A stretch of DNA of 64,000 bases, taken from contig NBAZ01000002.1 of NCBI GenBank assembly GCA_002794735.1, forward strand, positions 1,488,001-1,552,000. Direction: 5' to 3'. This DNA comes from Pyrrhoderma lamaoense. Lineage: Eukaryota > Basidiomycota > Agaricomycetes > Hymenochaetales > Hymenochaetaceae. The notes under the pieces are model-generated. The model was not told the origin of the DNA, made no database searches, and worked only from the letters and a program-made list of their open reading frames with translations. This document shows positions 24,613-37,400 of the stretch, one piece after another. A program made the translations under genes and the position numbers. Positions within the stretch are counted from its first letter, which is position 1. Every line of letters begins with the position of its first letter.

Positions 24613-26316
24613 CACTCGGACACGGTAGAGATCGGTAAACGTGTCGCAGCAGACATAAATTCCAGATTTTCCGGAGTGTATGGTGGGTAGCGAGCTGCGA
24701 AGGCTGGTTCCATCCTATAAAGAGGAAACAGAGAGAGAGTAGTTAGCTATCAACAAATATTATCATAGCCATAAAATATAGTAATAGTAAGTCATCAACA
24801 GATTTCTACTGCTCTTCGCTTCTTATCTTGAAAGGACGAGGGAGTAGTTTATATAGGCATGAAGCCGAGAGATATTATAAGTGAAATAAAGTCTTTAGAG
24901 TCACTCACGTTAACGGAACGTCCTCGGAGCTCCTCAGATGGGTAAATGCCTCATATCCATATCTCATAATCTGGGTTCCATACCCTGACTCCCCAACACC
25001 ACTAAACGGTAAATCACTGATAGCAAGCTGATCAAATGTATCATTAAAGATGATTGACCCGCTCAACGTATCTTCAATAAACTTTTTCTTCACCTCTGGA
25101 TTTGTCGTAAACACATAAAGAGAAAGGGGGGTAGTCAAAGGTGGGTGGGAGTTTATGAGTTCGATTGCTTCCAGGTGGGAAGAAACAGGGACTATTGGTA
25201 AGATTGGTCCAAATAACTCGTCTGACATTAGAGGATCGGAGGGTAAGACGTCTGTGACGATTGTTGGTGCTATCTTAAGTTGAGATTCATCTGCTTGTCC
25301 ACCAATAACGACGTTCCCTTTTGTTTGGCCAAGTAGAGACATGAGTCGCGTAAAGTGCGATTGATTGATGATGCGGCCATAGGAGGCGCTCTTTAGGGCA
25401 CCACCTTCATCTTCTAGGTACCGTTCACTTATCACTGAAGCTACAGCGTCCACAAATGCGAGTTGCGATGTTTTAGGGATCAGGACATAGTCAGGAGCTA
25501 TACACGTCTGGCCCGAATTCGCACATTTTCCATAGATGATACGTGCTGCTACGATACGAAGCTCATTTGGCGAGAGAGAACCAGAATCGATATAGACTGG
25601 TGATTTCCCGCCCAATTCGAGTGATACGGGAGTGAGGTGTTTAGCGGCCGCAGTTGCTACAATCCGACCAACGCGTCCATTACCGGTATAGAAGACGTGA
25701 GCCCATTTATATGAAAGCAGAGTAGTCGTCTCAGGTACACCCCCGTTTACAACCACATAAGCCTTCGAATCCAGATATTTTGGAAATAGCGAGGCGAGTA
25801 ATGCTGAAAAAGTCGGTACCAGTTCAGAAGGTTTAGCAACAGCGGGACAACCAGCAGCCATAGCAGCAATAACAGACTGCAACGTCAGAATAAGTGGATA
25901 ATTCCATGGTGCGATAACCAATACAGGTCCTTTCGCCACCCTATAAATCGTTGGTTTCCATCCTGCTTGCCAATCCGGGATGTTCGTCCGCGCTTCAGGT
26001 GCAGTCCATTCTTCCAAAGCGGAAGCGGAGGCGAGGGCGCGTTCGATGGCTGGACCTATTTCGAATGCTAGAAACTCGAGTTTGGGCTTTCCGAGATCGG
26101 TGAAGAGAGCTGAGTAGAGAGCTTCTTGGTTTTCTTGACAGAGACGAGCGAGGGCGTAGAGTTGGACCGACGGTAGGACAACGGTCGGCAAGTACCATCT
26201 CGGAATGTTTTGTACAGTGTTTCGTGTACCTTTTAGGTCATTTGTATGCGTTTCAGTGATTTGCCTAATTAATGCACCCTGACACTCCGACAACTCACCC
26301 GCTGTATGTCAGCCAT
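24613..26316 (-). CDS. Aldehyde dehydrogenase, ALDH3 / fatty-aldehyde type
   Basis: NAD(P)-dependent oxidation of aldehydes to acids. Exons: 26299-26316 (MADIQR), 24909-26229, 24613-24714. The order fits ALDH3: PVLVIAPWNYPL, AVAKPSE, FYTGNGRVG (nucleotide binding), SLELGGKSP with the general-base Glu, CANSGQTCIAPDY with the catalytic Cys, SDELFGPILP, and LPFSGVGESGYG. The C-terminal exon adds ARYPPYTPENLEF. A one-base deletion near 26165 shifts the frame just after RPLSYRRS; upstream the correct frame is HETLYKTFRDG, which joins exon 1 in phase. About 480 aa, a normal length. The ALDH3 C-terminus often anchors to membranes, but no clear TM tail is visible. Confidence 0.9.
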
Positions 26317-28901
26317 TATTATTGAGCAAAAATACTAGAAGTAGATGGAAAGAAGATGGGAAAGGGGGACAGTCACCACCGGGAGAACTCTAGTCTTTAT
26401 TTGAATTTGGAGATACATCATCTCAAATAGAGACACTCGTTCTCATATTCACACACCGTGAGTGGGTAAATTTGCTTCTCGTGACCAACTTTCTTCCGTT
26501 CCCTTACAGATCAGATTGGTCATGACCCTCCGCCCCCTGCCAATAACAAGCGATGAATTGTGTCGTGGTGTCGTGATGATCATAACCGCAAAAAAGGATG
26601 AAGAGGATGGAATGCTACCCGTTGGGGTAATAGTCGGGTGCTATCGTTGACTTGGCTTGTGAGAAACTCAGCAAGACTGAGAACAAGCAATTGACCAGAT
26701 TAGATGAATGTCTGTGATTGGTCAAACTAAACTTGGTAGTGATTAGATAATGAAAATACTTCAAGCACTCACTGTCACTCAAGAATCTATTTTAAAGTAT
26801 TTAGAATCATCATGAGTTCCGCGACTCTGTATTCAGATGTGAGACGCATTCAAACTTTTTGATATGTTCGTGAAATCAAGCCGAGGATGGAATGGCCAAT
26901 AAGTATCTTATACAAATATATGAATCTTCTTCCGCTCTTCAACAGTTTTGCCATTTATTTCGATATGTATATGAAAGGACTCCAGAAACAATAAGCAACA
27001 GCTTTTTGAATACTTTCTTGCCTGAATCTGAGGAAACACTCAATTATGTACTAGTGCCTGGCGTCCTTTCGTATGCCCACCTATAGATATATACAACCAG
27101 GGTGGTGATCACAATATTTCTTAGCACTTCCTTCGTCTTACTCGACTATTTTCTGGCTACTGTCACGAAACACGAATCGCATGATTGGACCTGGCGTGAG
27201 GAACTCAAGGATGTATTCGAGGAACATGAGTTAAGGCGCTTGTATAAATTATGTTCGCATACTGTCGATAATCTCGAATCTTGCCTTCTGGATAGTACAT
27301 TTGCTAACAAATAAGACTATGACTTCATACATGGTGTTTGTTATTATTGGATACTTGGATATAAGATATGAGATCTCAATGTCTGCCTACTCAGATTTCT
27401 AGGAATGTGACTTTATCTCTTTTTCTCTTCTACTTTTAATTTTAGAGCAAGACTGATTAAGGGGGGTGGTATGATTCTAGTTTAGCTCGCTCTGAATGTG
27501 CTTATGGGCGTTGACAAAGAGAATCTTTAGGAGTCCTGGGAACATAACTTCGTTTGATTTTACCTGTTTGAACCATTCAAACAAATACTGTATTCAGAAA
27601 TCGACAGTGCATAAAAGAGTCTTCGTCAAACATTTCTTCGAGATCCTTGCTCCCGACTGGTTTTTAGAATATACCTACGTAGGGGATGGAGTAGAGAAAG
27701 GATGAGATCACTTTTGTCTTTTGTAGTGGATGTGTCCTATCAGGCTTTAATTTTAAAGTGATGAAGCTATGGAAAATATCATTATGGAATCTCTATTTAA
27801 TGTGCGCTTAAATGGATCAACCACCACCCTTGTGGCCACATGTGATTTGTGAACCCCTTGCGCGCGCTAATTGTCACTGTTACTGGTTAATAATAACGTA
27901 TTTGTGTAGTACTAATAATAGCAACCCCTTTTTCTTTCACCGTGAAAGATCCGCGGAGAGGGGAGGAGGGGAATGGGAGTTCGTTCTAGACCGCCAAGCA
28001 CAAATGGATCTTGTTGATGGCTTTTCAATTTATTTTTAGCTTTCATGAGATGTAAGGAGGTATGGGTGAAAGTAGAGAAAAATAGAGAAATGTATAATAT
28101 AATAATAATCAAGAGATATTTACACAGAGGTTAGGACGGGCGTGAATGGGAGATACATGTATACTGGTCCATCTTGAATGAATTCATATTCCTGACATAT
28201 ATAATTTTAAGCGTTTGCTTTATTTCTCTTTGCACGGCTAGCGATTTTTTTGTAGAATACTAGGGGAGGAGACTAGTCGTGAAATGTGCTATTTGCGTGA
28301 TTTTGTTTAGTGCGTCCTTTAGGCTGTTAAATGGAATTATGCATGCGATTAATAACGAGAGCAAGCGTAAGGCTACAGTAATCTGAGTAAGCCGTGCAAA
28401 GAGGGAGAGAGAGAAAAAAAAAGGGACTTGTAAGCGATTTGATAGGCTGTGTACTAGCGAGAGGAAAGGGAGCCATAAAAAAATGAAAAGGGGAAGAAGG
28501 GGAGTCATAAATACTTTAAGCAAAGTTTTGAGAAAGATGATCCTTTGGCATCCTGGGCTAGTTTGTGACGACGTGATGTGTGAGTTGGATGATATGGAAA
28601 AGTGGGTATAGGAGAAAATTAAAGGCGCCCTTGACTGGGTGGGAATAAAGGGATAGAAAAGGTGGGGGACGGTGTATGGAATAAGGTCGTTTTTTTTAAG
28701 CGGAGTCTACGCTACAGTCGGAAAAAAGTGAAGATAAAGCAACCTAGGGTTAGAAGGAGGAAACGTCCCAAGTAGGTGATGGCAAGGTGAAACGTCCATG
28801 CGTTCGTGAGTGATGAAGAGAAGGAAAGAAGAGGGAGAAAATTAAGAGCGGGACCCTTTGAAAGTTGTTGGTAACTCTTCGAGAAAATAAAGTAATCAAA
28901 T
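26317..28901. other. Intergenic region with a possible unrecognised gene
   Basis: On the plus strand, frames at 26892-27086, 27102-27314 and 27496-27705 have protein-like composition (aromatic and acidic residues, e.g. WTWREELKDVFEEHELRRL) and could be exons of one small gene or a remnant, but no family was recognised and splice phase was not established. 28260-28523 (minus) is a hydrophobic 87-codon ORF in AT-rich sequence, probably spurious. Confidence 0.3.
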
Positions 28902-29992
28902 TCAGTTGTGAGCGGGTCCGCGGGGACGATAGTACTCCCGATCAGAGATAAAGATGTTATCCCCACGAATATTGAGGAACGAATACTCTGCAAGATCTGC
29001 AGAACCTTGTCTGTTATAGTTTTGGTAAACAAGATTGGGCTCCGTCCAGAACGGGCGTAAACCGGCCTCTTCAAGCATCTCCCACCATTTGAGGAACTCG
29101 GGGAACTTCTTACCCCAGACGTGCACTTCTAGTTGTAGCTGAGCGAATGGAAGAGGTTGGCCTGATTCGAGGTATGGCTGGATGAGAGACTTGAGGGTTT
29201 CGAATTCCCAACTTTCAATGTCGATTTTGAGGATATCGATGTGTGCGTGCCCGTTGCGTTTCATAAGAGATGCAAGAGTGTACATCTTTGGATCATCCTG
29301 TGGGCCATGAGCATCTGTGCCTGCAAGACCGAATGGAGAGAAGTGGGCACGGCGGAGGAGAGAAGGCTCGTTCTGGACTTCTGGACCGAATTCGGATACC
29401 GAGAAGTCGTAACCCCATACTTCGCAGCTAGAGGTACGAGAGAGGAGTTCGGCTTCAAAGGATGATTCGTGGTTGATGCCGATGGAGTAGACGACGCAGT
29501 CCGGTTTCTGAGCTACTCGTTCAAGACCGCAAACCCATTTACCACCATCACCGAGAGCACCGATACGTTCGACTGAGTGTGGACAGTTGTAAGCCGCAGG
29601 AACGAAGTCCCATACAGTGTATGGTGGCCATGGCTCCACATCAGGAGGGAACCTAGAGAAAAGCAAATTGAAAGATTGAATTAGCTCAGTTTGAAATTCA
29701 AAAAAGGGAGGAGAGAGGAGGATTGTGATGCGCCCGAAACGTACATCTGGAGTTTATCAACCGTCGGACCAAATTTCTTGATGAGACCCTTTCTAGCATC
29801 GAGAACGCGTTGGTATACGCGTTCTGCATAGTCGAGACGGTTCTGAAGGATGTTCTTTGAAGTATCAAAAGTCTCGATGACTATCGGTGGAGGAGGTGGG
29901 GCATGCTGAGATGCAAGTAGAAGGAAAGTAGCTAGAAGTAGGAAACCGGAGACAAGGGAGTAGCGCGGATGACGCTGGAATATGGAAGGCAT
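28902..29992 (-). CDS. Membrane-anchored methyltransferase-like protein (METTL24-like)
   Basis: Two exons in phase: 29745-29992 and 28902-29652, 332 aa. Exon 1 encodes a short cytosolic start, one N-terminal TM helix (LVSGFLLLATFLLLA) and a Pro-rich stem, as in type II Golgi or ER proteins. Exon 2 carries a methyltransferase-domain fold: ERIGALGDGGKWVCGLE, CVVYSIGINHESSFE (the SAM-binding glycine strand position), GYDFS and HIDILKIDIESWEFETL, a motif shared with METTL24 and FkbM-type enzymes, then AQLQLEVHVW. The substrate is unknown. Such proteins in basidiomycetes are annotated only as methyltransferase-domain proteins. No frame error. Confidence 0.78.
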
Positions 29993-31749
29993 GTTGAGAT
30001 GCACGTCGTCTTTCAGATCTATTTCACGACCAACCGCTGTTGAAAGAGTTGAGGAAAGATGGAAGGAGGAGGGTGAGGAAGGGAAAGGGAAAGGGGGGAA
30101 TCCTTTTGAGATGGATTGCACGGGTTGAGGTGTGAAGAGGTTATATTCCTTTACACCACTCGTCCCTTAAACAAGGAAGCATCCCTTCAGATCACACCCC
30201 GGATTTTGCAGTGTCCCACGCCGCAATGTTCCTTTGATCTCCCTCTTTTCCGCTTCCTCTTTTTCCGACTTACGACTCAGACATATTTCGATTGTGATTC
30301 GGGTGTACGGAATGCTCGATAAGCTGTATGCTCGGATGATAATTTTGTTGCTTACACTGGCTTTATATAAAGCAAAGTGCGTTTGGTGGATCTGAACATG
30401 GCTCGCCTTGCGTGTATGCGTGTTCACGTGTTGTGGAGCAGCCAGTGCTCCCCTCGAAACTACGCTTCGGGGTCTGTTGACGACGACTAAGAACGCATCT
30501 CTTCTTTCTACCGATCAGTAGCCTGCAGAATGTTACAAAGTAGGGAAAAAAATAACATGTAATAAGTCACTTTTGGATTCATGTTCCGTCTCTAATCTCC
30601 CTTGTCGATCTAGGCTATTTTTACCACTCCCTTCTTTTTACTTTTCTTTCTTCCTTTCTCAGTCGAGTGGGGCTCGCTTTATCTTTCTGTGTGACTTGCG
30701 TTCTTGATATCTTAAAGGGGAAATCAATCTTGTTTTGTTGTCACGAATATGCAGAGCACGCCTTATGTGTTGATGATCAATGCATACTTTTTCCCTCCTA
30801 TCCACTAGATTATCCGTTACTGATCCACTTAGTAATACTCCATTATGATTATGCCTGTTTTTGTCCATACTTTAGCTACCTTTCCTGGATAAAAACGAAT
30901 CGCAACTCCTGTGCATATAAGTATACTTTACGGCTATCTACTGCGTGCAATTCGATAGTAACGCTCATTGTTGATGCGTATGTGGAGCTAGATGTTGAAT
31001 TTGATATATCAAAATGGCGTAAGTTGGGTAGCTATCATTGTCCCCGAACGATACCTAAAACAATTTAGCCTGGTGATTATGGTTCATCTTGTATGCACGG
31101 TGTCTTCTTTTTATACCTGTAGTTGTCTTATCAGTGCCTTCTCCTTTTTTAAACCTTCTATAGATCTCCTCGGTGTAAGCGTGAGAAACGGTTTGGGCTA
31201 GTTTGGCAATATCTATCGGATAAGTATCGCTATAGTATACAGAGGAGCCTTCGACATCACTGGTACAAAGTATGTTACAAGAAAACTAAGTCCATTGTTG
31301 GACTCTATTTTTCTTGCCTCTTTAGTGACTCGCTCATTGATTTCCGTGGACCCCGATGCTTAGAAAGGTATGTAAATTTATATGCTGGCTGTTACGATGT
31401 TGCTGATATTGGCGATGATGGTTCACCTGCTCGTGCTTCTTGATTTGATTTCATTCAGATGTTATCAGCGCTCGCTTTTCGTTCACATATAGGTAAGACT
31501 TTTGTTTTGAGGTTGATTTCATTTTTCTCGTACCACAAACGGATAGAGTAGATAGCGGTTTGTTTTTCGGAGATGCATGTCTTCCATGCACTTAGTAATA
31601 GCGAATAGTTACTTTGTATCGAAATGTAAGTAAGCATTAAAAGATTACACAAGAACTTCTCCCTCATATGCACTGCTAAAGCTGTATAAATATGTGAATC
31701 AATCATTGATAAATAGCTGTTTTTTTTTCGCTTTCCTGACAGTACAATG
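29993..31749. other. Intergenic, no gene recognised
   Basis: Includes a 133-codon plus-strand ORF (30667-31068), rich in Cys, Tyr and His, with no motif and no splice-consistent extension, and a 106-codon minus ORF (31455-31775). No RNA gene or transposon signature was seen. Confidence 0.45.
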
Positions 31750-33215
31750 TTAAGCTCTACTATCCCGTGTTGCAAGTGGAATAGAGTTCTCTTCCTCGTA
31801 ATCGATAGACTCTACTCCAGGGGAGAAATGCATGCTCATGGTTTGCGGTACAACCGAATTGGTGGATGCCGCTCGTTCATTCACGTATGCCTTTTCTCTT
31901 AGGTTTAGGATTAGACGTGATCCCTAAATAGTTTATCTGTTAGCCTAGCATAGTGACAAAGATGCAAAGATCGTACTGATGTGCTAAATACAGCTATCAG
32001 CCATCTATACCCGTTGATGGTATGACATAAACGTTATATTTCTATATATTGATAGCAGAACTGAGAAACACTTGCCCATAACCAAGGGTTGCTTCGAGAC
32101 CTTGTGATACATTACTCATAATAGTGCAAACAAGTAGCATCGCTATAACCAGTCAGAGTTGGTGATTATAATGGTTTAATTGAGGAATAATACCTGTTAT
32201 CCTTTATTTCGAAAGTAAGCCCAAATATGTATTCATATATTTCAAAAAATATCACATACAGAAAGTAGTGGATCGTTCCATCTTTTAGAAATGAGACGAG
32301 CAAAGGAGATAACGCTTTTCTCAGTGTTTGTTTCCCATAATTGCCATCACATTCGCTACGGATGCTCGGGGTTTTGGTCCAAGATAAATAGGGTATTTTG
32401 AAAAGAGTCATGAAAAAAATTATTGCTGGTTAGATATATGTGAAACATGTAAGTATCTCAGCTAATAATATCGTTATAGGACGTGTATATATAAAATCTT
32501 GTAGTACCCACCGGAAACTGTTAAACATGGCATCCTAGCGAGATAAAGTTATAAAGTGAGCTTTGAGTCTTAGTACTATTATTAGCAAACTTCCAAAGCT
32601 CTAAATGGCATACCAGGCAAGCAAAGAAGTCCTTGAGTTGAGGAATTGAGATAAACATCCATACAAAGGTATACCTGGTGGAAGATGTATAATTGACTTT
32701 GAAATGTGGGTTGCGATCTCGATACAAGCATAGATTTCCATCTGAAACACAACGAACCGTTAGACTCTGATAAGAGTTTAAGAGATAGATATACAGCCTT
32801 GGCATAAAATAGAGCTACTCACAAAAAGCTCAACTTATCAAAATATATAAGTGTACTTGTCAACACATTTTTATAACAGGTAGATCTACGCACCAAGAAA
32901 TATGGTGAATAGGTAATATATCTACAGCATCTAGCAGCACTGTTAGATCCACATCAACAGAAGGAACTACTACATCGATGCATCAATCGGCTGCCACTGG
33001 CATTTGTACATGCCAAACATAGATCGGTGTAGAGCTCAACCTGAACCTGGTAAGTACCAATTCATGTTTAAATAACAAACTCCATATTTTGTGCTATGTT
33101 TGTAAGTTTGATTGCTGCCGAGTTGCAAAGAAAGGAAACAAAATTTTGTTACTCTGACAGTACAACAACTGGTTGTACTCAGATTATCTATCCGTCTACC
33201 ACTACAAATCGCTCT
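31750..33215 (-). CDS. Second DUF6533-like membrane protein, incompletely resolved
   Basis: The C-terminal half is recognisable: VSFLKDGTIHYFLYVI (the V..xRDGxxYF helix of DUF6533 proteins), LVIAMLLVCTIMSNVSQGLEA, then GSRLILNLRE and an acidic tail ending at TAA 31750-31752. A middle frame (32805-32521) contains YTFVWMFISIPQL. The N-terminal exons could not be phased; a candidate start at about 33235 reads MNTSKVVQSDL, similar to MNTSTYSEDDF of the paralogue at 20.7-23.1 kb, but the YD..LTF motif was not found. It could be a degraded gene. Confidence 0.5.
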
Positions 33216-33473
33216 GTACAACTTTGCTCGTATTCATCCACATATATTCACTAGAGGAGTTATAAGTTAATATCTCGTGGCTATTTGATTCCGTATACTG
33301 AGATATTCACATACATTAAGCAGCCACATTAGCATACTCTTTTAAATCTCTTTTCCATTTACATTAGATATAGTTCTACATTTTATTGCTTTCATGCGGT
33401 GTAGAGAGACTAAATTGACAGTTTTCAGAGTCCTCCAGTTTGTTATACTTGGAACATTTCTTTCACATGCCAT

Positions 33474-34203
33474 TGTAGGTCCAGCTAAGTGTTTGGCCGG
33501 TCGTAGTGCATTTATAATGCACTTTCTAACTCGCCCGAGAAGTCCATTGCTACTACTCGGCCGCGCGCCTCGTTCATTTCTCTTACTATTTAGCTTCACT
33601 TTCTACTCTTACTCGAGTCTAGGGTTCGTTTATATGACCCCCTCGTTTCTGATAGCTTAAACCCTTCAGCCAGTGGCATATTGCCACCTGGACGCCATGC
33701 TTTCCTTATTATCTACCATTTATCTCGCGTTTTGAGGCCGTAGTGAAGGAATCAATTCCCACTTAATCCCCAGTCAACTCTCAGTCTATTCACCCCCAAC
33801 CCATCGAGTAGCTCTCTAATAGTCGCCTGTGCTCCTTATCTACTACTCTGCTGCTTTATTAGGCTGCCCGAGAGCGCTTGTAACGCTCTGACCGTACTGC
33901 AAGTCGTCCGGGCGGACTGAAATACATACACTTTTACCTCAAACTACAGCCTCGGTCGGGGCTCTGTTCTATACGTTTCTACTACATTTACTGGTCTGTG
34001 AAGTCCCAGCTCGCCTCCAGGTCTCTATCAGTCTCTACGTTCCGACCGAGTTATCGGCCGGACGGCCGAAGTCGAGTATCTCGCTTTTTAGCCCCCAAAT
34101 CTTAGCCTGAGCATCGTGTCTGGTGTAGGCAGACTCTAAACCCCACGTCCTCGCCACTAATTACAACACCAAGGTCAAGATCTGACCAAGAGTTTAGTTT
34201 TCA
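33474..34203 (+). repeat. Solo LTR (gag-only family) with 4-bp target duplication
   Basis: Starts TGTAGGTCCAGC and ends TTTAGTTTTCA; both flanks carry CCAT, a 4-bp target duplication. It is very similar to the 748-bp LTRs at 37041 and 40270 but lacks the segment with the TATATAAG box. It sits between the 3' end of the helicase gene and the DUF6533-like gene. Confidence 0.9.
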
Positions 34204-34491
34204 CCATTCTTAGGCTTAAGACTTCAAATTTGTAACATAGAGACTATTCTCTCGAGTAAAAAAAGTATGACACGAGAGACCAAAGGAAAACCTAACATTT
34301 GACAAGTATGCTTGGATTGTGAGTTACTATGTCTTCTAAACCGCCTTGGAAGGCTTCACTTTTTTTACGGTTATTTTATACATGAACCCAGATGACTGTG
34401 TTCTGCCAAGGCGAGGAGTCCTCAGTGATGCAAGCTACGCTTAATTGATATGAGGTAAGCCACTAATCCTACTACACGTCCTTACTAGGCT

Positions 34492-37400
34492 TTAGTACAT
34501 CGCCCTATCGTCAACGTTTAATCCTGGCCGTGCTCCCCTCGTTTTTCTCAAAGGTTCACGGTTTCGTAGCGCTTTTGAGGCCAAATACATGTCGAGTTTG
34601 ACTTTTTCTAATTTGAATTCATCGACGAAACGGGAGATCTCCAATGCCGCTTCCCTGAGCCCGTCGATTTTACAAGCTCCATACCTGTGTACGACATTAC
34701 CGAGCTCGCTCTGGACTCGATCAAGGTACTTTTGTCTGTTTCTAGGGGTTATTACAGGATGTCAATCGATACTCTCCTACATAATAAGACGAAAGTTAAT
34801 CTTACATGGTACTTTGAATGTTTGTGACGATTAAGCTGTCGTCTAGATCTGGACCGTTACGTCTTAAAGCATTGTTCCACATCTTCTTGTTATCAGACAA
34901 ATGATCTTGAAGCGCCTCTAGACAAATAAATAGATGTGGAACTACGGCAAGATAAATGATACGATGCTTTCGAAAAAGCCAATTCGTGTTAGAGGCGGTA
35001 GCCATGCATGTCCCGTGAAATTTCATTCTCATCTGGGAAATACCCGAATCCACTGCCTTCTTTCGCATACCTGCAGTTCTATAATGTCTTTGAAGAACAA
35101 ACGCAGCCCTGTCCTTTCTTAGGTCATCCCAATAGTTGAGTACTAGCCGAACCACCCGCATCGCCTTCTGGTCTAAAGTGCCATCAGGCTCTGGATCATA
35201 TGTTAAAGCCTCCGAATTAAGCATTTCTCCTAAAACATTATCAGTTTCTTCCGTGCTCTTCGTTAGCTGCCTTTGTTCTTTCTTCGAGTTATATACTTCA
35301 GTTTTTTTGGGATTAGAGTTGACGTCTTCACTGCATTTGTTGGAGAACTTGTTGAGTTGATTTGATGTGCAGACACGATCTTGGTTACGGAGTTCTATAG
35401 TAGTAGGAGTAGCTGGTGTAGTGGTTGCTCCATACGAGCTAGAAAATGAGAAACCAAACGAACGTAGATCCATCTCACTCCTAAACTTGAATAAAGTACT
35501 GTGAATATTTTTTTCAACTCGAACAGGATTTCCAAGGAAGTCGAGTTGCATCAACTCGCCGAATTGGACTTGTCTGGGCCACGCTAGTTCGGAACGGATA
35601 TCTGGCCAAGAGCCCGTTCTGAAATATCTAGTTGTTTATTTATTCTTCAGCCCATTGACTACCAAGAGCTACTTGATACGTACGGCCTTAATAGAGAGTC
35701 ATAGCTTACTGATGGAACCGCATTATTAATTCTCGAAAAGAGATCAAGAATATCGGTTCTTATGCGGGAGTAGTAAGGAGGAGCATTCTCTCCTACTACA
35801 TTCACAATGTTTCCATATCACTTAGTAGAGGACGTGATATCAGATTATAGATAGACTTACAAAAGCAGATTGAATCAAGACTAAAAAACACATCACAAGA
35901 AATTCTTGGTTATGACAGAGAACTTTGAAAACTCACATAACCTTGACTAATGCCTTTCGAGTTGTAAGTGATGATGCTCGGCATTTTTCAAGGTACTCTT
36001 ATGATACTACAATTAGTACATTAAGGTTGGAGGAGATAATTGATCTTTACCTTCATCTAGCTGGTATAAAAGGAGTAGAATAAAGGATTCGCATTGCCCG
36101 AGAAGAAGCATGGCATCTTCTCGATTTAGTACAAGCTTGCGATTAAAGTTTGCTTTGGAAAAGATGTACGCGATCCATGATTTTGGTAGCAAACATCCAT
36201 GAAAGTTGACCATGTGCTTGAGAATGACAGCAGAAGAGCCACACAACATCTGGAGAATATAACTCAGATACTGTAGGTTTACCAGAAGCTTATTCGTCAA
36301 TACTAGTCTTGTGTGAGGTATCAGAAAAAAAAAATTCAGAATTAGTGAGTTATTTCTTACTCTATAAAGCGGCATCCAGCAATGATAAACTGAGAATCTC
36401 GCATTTCGAAAAACGTTGTTAAACAATTTACTAATGGATATACGAGACTTGATTTCTCATTGGGGTGCCATCCTCTAGCTGTATAGAGCCTTGTTTTAGG
36501 TAGTAAATTGCGTATTTTCACTTCATTAACACGCATACCCAGTACTATAGTCTCTATAATCGTGTTCAGAAACCAGTACGTGGTAATCTGCCTTGGTAAA
36601 AGTTGCTGAAAGCGCAACTGAAGGATTGAAAAGATATCCTTGATGCCACCATCAAGCTCCGGTATCAGATCCCGACAGATGAGATCCGCATCTCCAAGTG
36701 CAGGAAAAGACGGGTATAGGGTTTGGAAAAAATACGAGATCCATTTTCTGTGGTAGATTCGGGAAATTTATTAGTAGAATACAGTAAAGTTACTTTTCTA
36801 CTCTCACCCTTGCGTTTTTGTTCTATCAGAGATTCTCAGAAGTGAGAAGTCAGCCAACTTCCAGTACATCACGAGAAGAATATGCATCCTTATTCGTTTA
36901 TTGAACCAGGCAGATCTTGTATTAGTTTCTCGAAGATTTGTATCGATGTGCTCTAAGTCGCATGTTCCAGTGTTATAGTATTTACAATAACCCCTAAGAG
37001 TGAAATGTAAACATGGTCCCTTGAAAACTTTAGAACACGTTGTAGGACCAGCTAAGTGTTTGGCCGGTCGTAGTGCATTTATAATGCACTTTCTAACTCG
37101 CCCGAGAAGTCCATTTCTACTACTCGGCCGCGCGCCTCGTTCATTTCCCTTACTATTTAGCTTCACTTTCTACTCTTACTCGAGGGTAGGGTTCGTTTAT
37201 ACGACCCCCTCGTTTCTGATAGCTTAAACCCTTCGTCCAGTGGCATATAGCCACCTGGACTCCATGCTTTCCTTATTATCTAACCTTTATCTCGCGTTTT
37301 GCTATATAAGCCTCCAGACTTGAGGCCGTAGTGAAGCAGTGAATTCCTAGCTACTCCTCTCGGTCGCTATCTTTCTACACCCCCCCCCCCGAGTAGCTCT

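Noticed and set aside
30667..31068. 133-codon ORF as a gene
   Set aside because: No motif, no splice-consistent extension and AT-rich context; it is most likely chance.
33342..33660. Conserved 85-120 codon ORFs on both strands recurring at 33.4, 37.0 and 40.1 kb
   Set aside because: They come from repeated LTR DNA; conservation is at nucleotide level in all frames, with no sign of coding selection.
34802..35554. The 250-codon minus-strand ORF as a separate gene
   Set aside because: It splices in phase into the next exon (RQKYLDRVQ) and is the C-terminal part of the helicase gene.
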